64,000 nucleotides of DNA from Pyropia yezoensis (taxonomy: Eukaryota > Rhodophyta > Bangiophyceae > Bangiales > Bangiaceae). Both the position numbers and the translations under genes were made by a program. This document shows positions 9,126-19,456 of this stretch, piece by piece. The stretch spans positions 2,731,447 through 2,795,446 of the forward strand of contig CM020620.1 in the NCBI GenBank assembly GCA_009829735.1, written 5' to 3'. The notes under the pieces are model-generated. The model did not search any database and was not told the DNA's origin. It saw nothing but the letters and a program-made list of their open reading frames with translations. Numbering within the stretch: the first letter of the stretch is position 1; the number at the start of each line of letters is the position of its first letter.

Positions 9126-10225
9126 TACGTACTTCTATGACTTGACACTTTACCAACGGCAGCGCCAACAGCGGGGACAGCAGCGGCGTGCCCCCCTCCC
9201 TGTCCCGCCCCCGCTCCCGCGCCCGCCTCTCCCCACGAACGCACCTCCCCCCCCCCTGCTGTCGTCGCTACCACAGCCGCGCGCGTCAAGTTGCCCAACG
9301 GCACAGCCACCCTCACTGTCGCCGCCGCCGCCGGCAGCGACGGCGGCGACAAGGACGATGGTGATGGCCGTGGGGGCGGCGGGGCGGCGCTGGGAGCGGC
9401 GGTGGCCGTGACACCGCCGCCGCCGCCGTCGCGACCGCCGTGGGGGGGGGGGGGCGCCGCATCGGCGTCGTCGGGAGGTGGGTGCCTGACGCGGCCGCCC
9501 TGGGCGGCCGCCGTCTCGGCGTGTGGGGGGGGGCGCTGGGGTGGGGGGGTGAGCGTGACGACAGACGCCCCCCGCTGGCCTCAATGATACAGAGAGAGAG
9601 GGGGGGCAGGCGGCCAGCTTCTTCCTGTGTGTGTCGCTGACGCGCCGGCTGGGCGCCGGTGCTCTGGCAGCGCGGACATGGACAAAACCCAAAAATGCGC
9701 ACCCATCCACCCCCATCCACCCCCATTCGCCCGCCGGTGGGTTGTCGGGAGGGAGACCTCCGCCGCGGGCCGCCCCGCGCTCGCCACCCCGCTCCCTGCC
9801 ACCGCCTCCCCCGGCTCACCGCAACGCGGCACTACCGCGGCGGCGGCGGCGGTGGCGGCAGCCAACCATCAAGCGGCCGCACGGCGAGAACAGCTGCAGG
9901 TATACCGGCAAGCGGTCAGGGCGACGTCAAGAGACAAAGGGGGGGGGGAAGGGCAGGGGGAGGGGGGGGATGAGAGGGGGGGGGGTGCGCGCCATTACCG
10001 ACCGCGCCCCTCGGTGGCACGCGCCGTAGGTACCTACTGCGCCCCCGCACCGTGACGACCGGCGTAAGATACACTCGTAAGGGGGTGTGGGAAGGGCGGG
10101 TGAGGGCTGGGCGCACGACCGGGGGTGGGGGATGGGGGGGGCGGAGCGCCCGCGCCGGCCGGGCAAGCACATTTCTGGTCGCCATCCGCTCTCTTCCGCC
10201 CGTATTGCCGTGACCACCACCCGCC
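9126..10225. other. GC-rich stretch, no secure gene
   Basis: Long C and G runs (for example 9443-9454 and 9939-9969) and Pro/Gly-coding triplet repeats fill the region. Short stretches look protein-like, for example KLPNGTATLTV on the + strand near 9283 and NHQAAARREQLQVYRQAV near 9868, but no splice model or family supports them. They could be exons of an unrecognised gene. Confidence 0.35.
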
Positions 10226-11552
10226 TCACGCTCTTCTGAGGGCCGGCCGTGGGCGCGGGGAGTGGTCAGGAGGGGACAGGGGGGGGGGGACCGGCGCGGC
10301 CGCCGCGCGAGCGCCGGCACGTGGCAGTGGGCGCCGGCACCGGCGCGGGGTCGGCGACGGCGGCGCCGAATGGCGCCGTGGGTCGCCCTGCAGCGCTCCT
10401 CTGACCCGGTACACCACCCTGAGCCACGAAAAAGTTCCCTTTTTGGACGGAGACTTCGGTGGGATGAGCCGGGCATGTGGGTGACCAGCCAAGAGTGACT
10501 CCACCCAGTTGAGCATCCGCACGTATTCATGATGAGCCCGCTTCAAATTCACCAGCTTCCGCCCCAGCGCAGACCCACGCGGAGTGACCGCCAACGAGGC
10601 GTCAACGGCCGCGAGGCCAGAAAAGAGCCCTCGACTGCCAGGCTCTGCATGGCCGTAGCCGACGATATCTTCGAGAACCTTCAGCAACGGGCCACTCAGG
10701 GGAGGCTCGATGGCCACGGAGGGCACGGCCTGCGGGAAGGGCAGGGGTGTTACGGTGGTGGCGTGCACCCTGGCTGACTCATCCGCAAGGGGGACAAGAG
10801 GAGTGGAGGCGGGCGGGGGGGGGGGGTGGAAGAGGGAAAAGAGCACATGGGGTCACAGGGCATCGGATATGTGAAGATCGATGAGGTGGGGACGACAGCG
10901 AGTATCGCCACCGGGTCTCCTCGAAGTCAATCCTCTTCCTCTCCAAAGCCACTGAGTCTCGGTGTTTCTCAATCTCAAAGTTTAGCCGCGCCCGCTCCAT
11001 GTCAAGTAGGCCGCCAGTCGATGACGCCTGGCCCAGTTCCACGCTTGGCGGGTCAGGCGCCAATAATGTACGCGGTGAAACAGCGTGCTCAGCCACAGCA
11101 GATGAAGGAGATGGCAGTCCGGACCGAGCCACGGCGAGGTACGGAGAAGCTAGGAAGGGCCCGGCCTCGGTCGACGTGTTAGATGCCACGGACGCCCCTG
11201 CCAAGGCCGGAGCTCTCTGCTCCGACGCGAATCCGCGCCGAAAAGAGGTCATGGATGCCCTCACACAGCGGGACAGACCATGGTCACCCCCAATAGACAT
11301 CAGCGATATCTGCAGCATCCTCTTCAGATGGTAGTCCCCGTCTGACACAATCTCGGCATTGTAGGCCGCGACCAAACGCGTCAAGTTGTCCACGGTGGGG
11401 TGGGCAGGCAGCTTCAATCCGCGACCCACACACAAAGCGCTCAAGCCGCGAACATTGCAGTCCGTCGGAGGCAGAATCGGGTCAGGGGATGAGAGGACTC
11501 CGCTGGTGCGTAAGTCCACCCCGCCACTCATCACAGGGTTGAACTGGGACAT
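10226..11552 (-). CDS. Orphan coiled-coil protein (likely two exons)
   Basis: The proposed exon 1 is 11552-10912 and exon 2 is 10769-10226, joined across a 142-base GTGGCG...CAG intron in phase 2; the donor is weak, so the junction is tentative. Exon 1 ends in a charged helical stretch (RARLNFEIEKHRDSVALERK) typical of a coiled coil. Exon 2 carries LSGPLLKVLEDIVGYGHAEP and RKLVNLKRAHHEYVRMLNWV, also helical. The last 60 residues become Pro/Arg-rich and the true stop may lie earlier. I see no signal peptide or membrane segment. An in-frame ATG at 11675 is an alternative start. The family is not recognised; a plant-like or transposon-derived orphan are both possible. Confidence 0.45.
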
Positions 11553-12281
11553 GGTGGATGGCAGGGTGCACCGGGGGTAAGAGGCGATGGTAGGGCCGCC
11601 TGCGCGCGACAGCCGAATGTGCGGGGAACGAGGAAGGGCGGCAACGGGCGTGACGTGGACGTTTGGCGCCAGCAACTGAGTACCCAGTGGACCCGGTATG
11701 AGTATAAGACGTCATTCCGGACTGTTCGGGGAGTTCGCGCAGCTTCGCGTGGAAGAGAGGCGGGCGGAAAGATGCTTCGAAACTTCTGAAGAAACGTTCT
11801 GGGCTGAAAGCATCGTGTCGAACGCCTTAGAAATTAAGTCTTGCAACTAGGCAGTGCTGGCAGTGTTATTCTCCTGTTCACAGGGTACGTGCACAGCGGG
11901 CTACTTCCAGTTCCCAGGTAGCTACAGGCCTTCACACATGGGGCGAGCGGGACGCGCGGATGCACTGCCAAGCAGTCGGGTTCGGGCCAACAGTCAGTCA
12001 GATGAGCGTTCTGGGGCGGTAATTAGAACCAATTTGGCCTCTGCGAGAAAGCTCTCTTTTACGCCCGTGAGGCTTCAGTTGCGCACCTGTGCTCCTATTT
12101 TTTTTTTCCTTTATATCGTTGAAGAGCCTGTGAGCTGGCGCACCCAACGGTGTGACTCACACACACCCCCTTGCACTGGATCATATTTTAGTACGAGTTG
12201 CCTTGCGGCTGCCGCCGACTTCTGCGGCCGTTTGGAAGGGATTCTCATATGTAGACACTGTGGATTTTCTATGTAAGCGGA

Positions 12282-12332
12282 AGTTGTGAAAAACTGGTGC
12301 CACTTGTGAAAAACTGGTGTCAGACGGATAAG
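12282..12332 (-). repeat. Inverted partial copy of the 5.9 kb / 30.1 kb repeat
   Basis: On the minus strand it reads TTATCCGTCTGACACCAG followed by TTTTTCACAA, matching 5904 and 30151. The unit CACCAGTTTTTCACAA occurs twice in tandem here, and once more at 6862. The copy has no right half. Confidence 0.6.
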
Positions 12333-12408
12333 CACGTCGGTCACCACCATGACGCTCACGCAGTTGGTCCTGGCATTGCCTGGTGCGACTGGCGCGCCGG
12401 GCCTGGAA

Positions 12409-12470
12409 CGGTGCAGACCTATGGTCCGTTGCAGGAAAAAGATACATCGAGGTTTTTCTCTGCTCGGGCC
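12409..12470 (-). repeat. Dispersed repeat, copy 1
   Basis: The minus strand carries CTCGATGTATCTTTTT, then a GGACCATA-like block and a CTGCAC end. The same order is on the plus strand at 14522-14585. The class is unknown. Confidence 0.5.
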
Positions 12471-13744
12471 CGGGCAGGACATCGGCCGTGACGGGGTCCA
12501 CGGCCGCTATGCTGACAGAAGGATCATAGAGGTCCTTGCGAACTAATGAGGTCCTTGGGTCTCCTGGTTTGTGTACCGCTCTGAGGGACACCCTGAGTGG
12601 ACCAGATGCTGACGAACCTGAAATGGGGCCTTTCTTTTCGCATTGATTTGCACTGCTCGGGGGCTGATTCGGGCCCATGTGCTAACTGAGGCTTGGAAGG
12701 GGGGTAGTCGAGATAGGGGAGCTTCGCGGGGACAGCTGGAGGGCACTTTTTTCAGATTCTTTTTTCGCTCGCGAGACCTCGTGTATAAAATGGTTTCGCG
12801 AGAGGAAATAGTTCCAACCAATGCGCTCGTGTGATTGGTCGATGAGCAAGACTGGTGCTCATGCGTTAGTCATGCTTCGAGACCGTTAGCGTGCGCCCCG
12901 ACGGTCCCCGATGAGGAAGCGGAGAGCGCCTCTCTCGCCTTCTGGTTCCCTCTCATCGTCCTGCCCCTCCCGCCAGCCAGTGCCAAGCAACCCCTTCCAC
13001 CCTTTCCTCCCGCCTGGCACGACAGGTCCATTGTTGGCGACTTAGGTGGTGCCAGCCTCGGTGCATCCAACGTGGCTCGGGGGATGGGGGGACGGGGTAA
13101 CCAGGGAGAAGGTGCCGCCAGCCTCAACGTTAGATGAGCTGTGGTGGGCGTGCCAGGGTGAGGAAAACGCACCCCGGGCGTGTGGGCGAGGCGGGGGGAG
13201 GGGGATGATAATGGGAGGCAGACGGGAGGGAAAAAAAAAAAAAGCGGAACGCGACGGTCTGCATGGCTCTTGTGGTCTAGGGCCGGGGCGCAAAAGAAAA
13301 TAGGGAAAAGAAGCGCCTGTTCTCTTTTGCGCGGGGGTGCGAGAGAGGGGGTAGTCTGCATGCATTGTGCGTTGCTCCGCCGCGCCCCACACTCCCGCCA
13401 CCGATTTCCTGCACGAGACATTCTGGGATACCTTGCCTGGCTATGACATCGTCGACAAGGCACCCATGACCGCCCTCCTTTACTATAAAAAAACAATCGT
13501 GCCGACGCCGGCGATTCACCCAGCGCTGGTGGCATCACCGCCTCTAACAACCCCACCAGCAACACCGCCACCACCTACGCTTCCCATCCCGTCACATAAA
13601 TCACACCGCCCACGACCCCCCCCCCCCGCATACTGCCAACCTCTCCCCCCCTCTCCCAAACACGTGGCCGACCCCACCGTCAGAAAAAGCTCTCCGTCTC
13701 CACCGCCACCAACGCAAGCCCCCCACTCCACAGCCAAAGCTACC

Positions 13745-14365
13745 AACACCCCCGTCGCCACGGATAACCCCGTCGCCACGGCCACCCCCGTCGCCACGGC
13801 CACCCCCGTCGCCACCACCACGCCCGTCGCCACGGCCGTCGCCACCACCACGGCCGTCGCCACTGACGCCGCCGCCGCCGCCGTCGCCCCCGCCACCCCG
13901 TCGCCACCGCTACCCCAGTCGCCACCGCCGTCGCCTCCGCCACGGCCGTCGCCCCCACCACCGCGTCGTCACCGCCGTCGCCACCGCCACGGCCGTCGCC
14001 CCCGCCACCGCGTCGCCACGGCCGTCGCCACCGGCACGGCCGTCGCCCCCGCCACCGCGTCGCCTGCGCCACCCTAGTCGCTACGATCGCCACCCCCACG
14101 GCCGTCGTCACTGACGCCGCCGCCGCCGCCGTCGCCGCCGTCGCCACCGTCGCCACCGTCGCCACCGCCACCCCAGTCGTTACCGCCGTCGCCACCGCCA
14201 CGGCGTCGCCACCGCCGCCCCAGGCGCTACCGCCGCCACCGCCACGGCCGTCGCCACCGACGCCGCCGCCGTCACTGCCACCCCCGTCGCCACCGTCGCC
14301 ACCGTCGCCGCCGTCGCCGACGCCGACCGCAGCACCGGCGACACCCCTGGCGTGGCCACCGCGGC
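13745..14365. repeat. Minisatellite of GTCGCCAC-type units
   Basis: Variable units built on CCCGTCGCCACGGCCAC run for about 620 bases. The first part (13745-13830) is nearly regular with an 18-base period; the rest is degenerate, with GCCGCC interruptions. Both strands stay open as Val-Ala-Thr or Arg/Pro repeats, an expected effect of the repeat rather than evidence of a gene. It could be the tail of the unrecognised frame that starts near 13367. Confidence 0.8.
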
Positions 14366-14961
14366 GGCCGTCAAAACCCTGCACACTTTCCCAAAAGCCT
14401 GACTAATGAGCGTGCACACCACACCCGAAAGGAGCCCACCATCAAGCAGGACCAGTCCATTACACCGGGGCAAATTCCCGAGGCACCTGATTGGCCGAGA
14501 GGTGTGGCCCGAACAACGCCGGAGAGGAAAGAAAATAATGCTCGATGTATCTTTTTTGTGCAAAGTACCATAAGGCAGCACCCGGTGCTCAAGTCGGGTG
14601 CTGCGCCTAAATTAAGTCTTCGCCACCTCTCACCACCAGAGCGCAGCCGGCGGGCTGGACGCTGCCCTCTGCCGAGGAATGAAGAGCATGACCAGAAGGA
14701 GCAGCATCCTCACATAAAAAAGGGGCCAAGGAAGGCAGAGTGCTAAACGCGGCACCAACCAGAAACAAAATTTCACAATCTGGCGGCGCACTGCAAGGAA
14801 GATAGCACCCAAGCACACACAGAAAACGGTCGATCCCAGCCCAAGAACCACAAAAAAGCAAACGTACACACTGCACGCGAGCCCAACAGCCAACATGACA
14901 AGCCCAGACCGACCTGCAGCCCTCCCCAATGCTCTCTCCAAGCCCTCCTCAAGCTCTGAAC
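14366..14961. other. Region 3' of the aminopeptidase gene
   Basis: Apart from the dispersed repeat copy at 14522-14585 I see no gene. The aminopeptidase transcript should end here. A hairpin is formed by CAGCACCCG (14577-14585) and CGGGTGCTG (14595-14603). Confidence 0.45.
14522..14585 (+). repeat. Dispersed repeat, copy 2
   Basis: It reads CTCGATGTATCTTTTTTG, then GTACCATAAGGCAGCAC, matching the inverted copy at 12409-12470. The copies are 2 kb apart in opposite orientation, with the minisatellite between them. Confidence 0.5.
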
Positions 14962-17900
14962 TTAGGCTCCCGGTGCGTCTGCGTTCCCAGCCGTCGCCTG
15001 GCCCTCACGTGACGGCGTCAGCTTGGCCACTGCCTCGAGGGCCTCAAGGCGGGCGGTCACCAGACGCAAGGCCTCCTTACCCGTCTCCACTTCTTTCGCT
15101 AGCGCAGGGGCGGGCGGCAGGGCGCCCGCCCCCATTGTGACGGCCCCACGCGACGCTTCGGCCGCCGCACGACGAATTGCCACAGCGTCCTGGTTCGGCA
15201 GCGTCTCCGCCACCCCCAACAGCACCGCTGGGAGACCCGCCTCAACTGCGTCACCGCCGAGGCGCACCAGTGCCCGGCAGGCTGCCGTCCGAACCGACGG
15301 CGCTTCGTCACGGCGAGCAATCCCCACCAACACCTCTCCGACGCGCAACCGCGTTGGGCGGTCGGCCCAGGCAACCGCGTCTGCGGTGGCCGTAACGGCG
15401 GCGGACCGCACCCACGGCAGCCGCGCCGGGTCGGACGGCGTAGGGTGTGCACCGAGATCCAACACGACCAACAGGGCGGCCAGTCCTGCCTCGCTCCGCG
15501 TGGACCCCAGGCCCGTGACCGCACCGCGGGCGGCTATGCCCAACGAAGCGGGAGACCAACCATCCACTTCGGGCGGGGCAGCCGCGGTAGAGGGGGCGAC
15601 CCACGCCGCCAGTGTGGCCACATCCGCGTCCCCGCGCATGGCACCCAAGCCGCGCAGCGCCGCGGCAGTTGCCAGGGGTCCCGCCCGCGGAGAGCTGCTG
15701 TCTCCGTCTGAGCCCCGCGACAGGAGCGATCGTAGTGCGGCCGCAGCGGTCGTGTCTCCGCGTGCCTTGCTCAGTGTGTCGACCAGCACGTAAGTCACGC
15801 GGGGGTCCGTCTCGGAGACCAGACCCTCCACCACGCCAGCAACCGCCGCTGCCGACGTGGCCACAGGAAGCGCAGTGGCGATCAGGCGCCGGACGGCCCA
15901 GCAGGGTTCGGACCGAAGGGCAGCAGCGAGGACCGCCACAGATCGTGCGGTGCCGCGCTTACCTAACTCTACCGCGGCCTGGACGCGACCGGCGGCGGTG
16001 GGCGCAGCCGTCAGTGCGCGACTCAGCAGCTGCTCACCCGCTGCTGACCAGTCAAGGGTGTGCAGCACTTTGGCGGCTGGGTCAATGACCACCGCCATCG
16101 GCTCTCCATCGAGGCGCAATGCCGTGGTGCCGGACGGCAACTCAGCCGTCATAACAACGGGAGGAGCGTCTAGCCACTCGCCCGAAGGGGCCTGAAAAGA
16201 AACGGGCACAGACACGTCAAAAGTGCCAATTCTCCGACAGGGGTCGGCCTGTGTCTGCCGGAGGGTGACACTCGCCACCCCCGTGCCAGCATCCCATGCA
16301 GTGGTCGCCAGCAGTTTGGGATACCCTGCCGCATACACCCACTGGTCAAACCAGCGCACCAAGTTGCGGCCTGTTGTGGCCTCCAGAGCCCGCCGTAGGT
16401 CCACCGTCTCCACGGTCCCGTTCAAATGAGTGGTAATGTACTTGGTGATGCCGGCCCAAAAAGGCCCCTCTCCCACGAGAGCCTCCAGCATATGCAGCCG
16501 CCATGCGCCGCCCGGGTAGAGGTGACGATCAAACATCGACCAGCTGCAGTCAAAAGTGCGCGTTGAAAGCGGCCGAGCGTACACGTCGTCCACCTCGGCC
16601 GTGTACTCAACGCGTTCCATGTGCCAAAAGGCTTGCGCCACATCTTCACCGTATTCGTCCGTCAACCACACCAGCCTTTCGGGGGAAGTGGGATGAAAAA
16701 CGGACAGGGTGGAGCACGGGCAATCGGGGCAACAACAGGCCAGAGATAGTCCGACAGAGGCAGAAAGAAAGGCGAAGCCAACCAATCACGCAGCTTGTTA
16801 GCATCGACCGAGGCACGCCTCGTTTCGCAAGCCTCCTCCCCACCCGTCAACCCGCCCGGTCAAAAAAAGAAGCGCGATGACGTACTCCATGAAGTTCGCG
16901 AAGCTCTCCTTCAGGTAGGCGTCGTCGAAGTGCTTAATGACCAAGAGGTCACCAAAGTAAGTGTGTGAAATCTCGTGCAAGTTGACCGTACTCACAAGCA
17001 GCCCCCGCTCAGCGTGTAGAGCTTCATCGCAAACGAGCGAGTCGTGCCATGAGACGAGGGAGATGTTCTCCATCGCCCCGCCGACGCCGCCACCCACTGC
17101 ATACTGGAAGTATTTCGGCCAGGGGAATGGCACACCTAGGCGGCCCACCATCCAGGAAATCATCGAGGCGGTGGGGCCAAAGGTGCGGGCAAGGTCCGCA
17201 GCCGCCACCGCATCTGAAGGACCAAAAAAGGCTATCTCCCGCTCCACCCCGCCCGCGTCGGTGTAGGTGCCCCCGTCGGCGCGGGCAAACTCACCGGCCG
17301 CGATACAAAGGAGGTAGCTAGGGCAGCGCATCGGCGGCGTCAGCTCCCACACAGTCGTCTCCCAGCCCGCCTCGGAGGCGGTGCTGCAGCTACTGCCCTC
17401 CACACGGGCCCCATTGGCTAGCACCGTCAGGCCCGCTCGGAGGGTGAGCTCAAACCGCAATGACGTGCGCACTGCCGGGTGATCCACGCACGGCAGCCAG
17501 TAGCGGGCGCGTTCCGTTTCGTGGTCAGTGGCCACGAACGGGGACCGCCCGGGGTCGCTAAAGAACATGCCCGTCCGTGGCGAGGCAACTGTGTAGGCCA
17601 CCCGAACGCACGCCTTGGCGCCTACAACCAAGCCATCGCCACCCAGGCGGATAGCAATCACATGACCGTCATAGGTCCAGGACAGACCATCATCCGCGGT
17701 CGCCGCCCCGTTGGCATCCGCCTCGCCCTGGCCCACCAGCTCCACCGCCGTCACAGCCTCAAAGTCTTCGGCGTGAAGAGACAGGGAGCGAGCACCATCT
17801 CGGCGGGACACGACAGTAGTGGTGACCGAGCCGCCAGCCGTGCGGCGCTCAATATCGATTCGAAGCTGAAGAAGCAGGTGCGTTGGCTCCAGCTCCAGCG

Positions 17901-18021
17901 ATGGACCATACTTGGGCGTGGTAGTGCCAGCAGCGAAGTCGCGTGACGCCGCACCAGCTGCGGTGGCAAAGGCAGAGGAGCAGGTCACCGCAAGGCCAGC
18001 CTCATGGCCACCACGAACCAT
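14962..18021 (-). CDS. M1-family zinc aminopeptidase (two exons)
   Basis: It is predicted to remove N-terminal amino acids from peptides using one zinc ion. Exon 1 is 18021-16844 and exon 2 is 16675-14962, with a 168-base phase-2 intron; the protein is about 963 residues. The substrate motif GGAMEN is near residue 317. The zinc site is HEISH (349-353) followed by Glu372 in LKESF, with 18 residues between as in all M1 gluzincins. The C-terminal 350 residues are Ala-rich helical repeats resembling HEAT repeats, as in M1 enzymes related to TAF2 and the large bacterial/algal forms. The donor (GG|GTGGGG) is weak; it was chosen because it is the only nearby GT giving the phase needed for the good acceptor before LVWLTDEYGED. 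No clear signal peptide is present. The residues just before the donor are unusually hydrophobic, so the junction may be slightly off. Confidence 0.88.
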
Positions 18022-18288
18022 GATGGAAGTTCAGCGCAGAGTATCGGAGCGGGAGCAAGGAAAGCAAAAGGAAACGCCAGCCAGGGTCGCGTGTCCGTGA
18101 AGTGCTCAGAACTGGGACCGGCTGTCAGCCGATCATGGCAATGTGGGCATACGGTGAGGTAAGGCAGTATCAAAGGAAGCCCCCTCCGATGATGCCCTCT
18201 AAAGATGCATTCACCTGATCCTCGAGTGCGCGCGGAAGCGCATAACTACCGAGATAGATACTCTACTGTACTGTGTGTACAGTACAGC

Positions 18289-18329
18289 AGAGACTTTCAG
18301 CAGGTACGGATCTGGGTATGTTGTGGGTA
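18289..18329 (+). repeat. Left member of a 41-bp inverted repeat pair
   Basis: It begins AGAGACTTTCAGCAGG and ends GGGTATGTTGTGGGTA. The reverse complement at 27600-27639 differs by one missing base. It also forms its own hairpin: GTACGGATCTGGGTAT (18304-18319) pairs perfectly with 18359-18374. The pair brackets the hAT block. Confidence 0.8.
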
Positions 18330-19189
18330 GCTCCTGGGTAGCTCTGCACCCACATTTGATACCCAGATCCGTACCGAGAACACCTTCAGCAAGTAGAAAT
18401 CTCGGTAAGAAATCTCGGTCGAGTACTTTCCAAAAGTTCCATGGCACGACGCCTGCGTGAAGAAAACCTTCAATGTTGAGGTGGTGACACCGTGGAGGCC
18501 GCGAGTTGGCCCCGCTTGTGAGACATTCGACGGGCATCGTGTGCATATGACACCTGGTTCTGTCATGTGGGGGGGGCGGGCGCCGGGGGCCCGCGGACGC
18601 CCGAGTTCTCACCAACTGCTAGCTAGTCTGTTTGCAATGTCGACCACTGTCCAAAATGTTGACCTCACCAGGGTCTCCTGGAGGCCCCCAGGAGGCAGAC
18701 TCGTGACCGAAGTATTTTCTTTTCTTTTTGTCTGCTACTTCCAAGTCAAGAACAAGAGAAGCACACATGGCCCGGGCATCAGGCCTTCCAAAAAATGGAT
18801 ACACATAGCCGTTGTTGTTTTTCTTGTCATGCATCAAGACCTGAGCCTCAACTATCTTTTTGCTGTGCTTCTTTCTCTGCTACAGAGTGTATTATTCTCG
18901 AAGATATTCGGCACCCTTGTGGCACCAAAGGGGTGGTCGGGCCACACTCAGCAAGAATGGTTCGCTTGCAGCGCACCGCAGCCCGCGCCGGTGAGCAGAT
19001 CGGGTGCCCCCATTGGCCCCAAGACGTGGTCGACATTAGTGAGCAGATTACTGACACTACTGTTGCCTTCTCTCCTCATAGCTCAGAAAGAACAAGAGCA
19101 CTCAGAAAATAAAAAATACCATCTGGCTCCCCTCAGTCCCCTCTACAAAGTGGTATGTCGTGCATCTCATGCAGTACAGAGAGTCTCTC
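18330..19189. other. Flank of the hAT block, no gene seen
   Basis: It lies between the left inverted repeat and the left hAT-like end. Base composition is closer to even than in the gene regions. Open frames are short and unrecognised. It may belong to an older element into which the hAT element inserted. Confidence 0.4.
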
Positions 19190-19456
19190 CAGGGGTTGTC
19201 AAGCGACCATAATTTCAGCAAGCGTAGGTTGGATTGGTGATCAAATCAACAAGCGACCGCGTACATGCCAGTCCGAGCCGGGACCCAAGCGTACTTTTTC
19301 AGGACGAGTCATCGAGCGTACATTTCAGATTATTTTTTTATTTATTGAACGAGTCGAGCGTAAAAGCGAAACGCTGGACGCAAGCGTACTTTTTAGCGTA
19401 GATCACTTCACTTACGCCTCCTTCAACGTCGACATCAACATCAAACACGTAACGTG

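Larger units (their letters stand above)
11553..13744. other. Gene-poor region with dispersed repeats
   Basis: It holds a less GC-rich part (about 11700-12840) carrying two repeat fragments listed separately, and a poly-A run at 13231-13243. The frame at 13367-13740 is open but unrecognised, then merges into the minisatellite. I support no gene here. Confidence 0.4.

Noticed and set aside
13740..14384. Possible Val-Ala-Thr repeat protein on the minus strand
   Set aside because: Artefact of the minisatellite; both strands are open.
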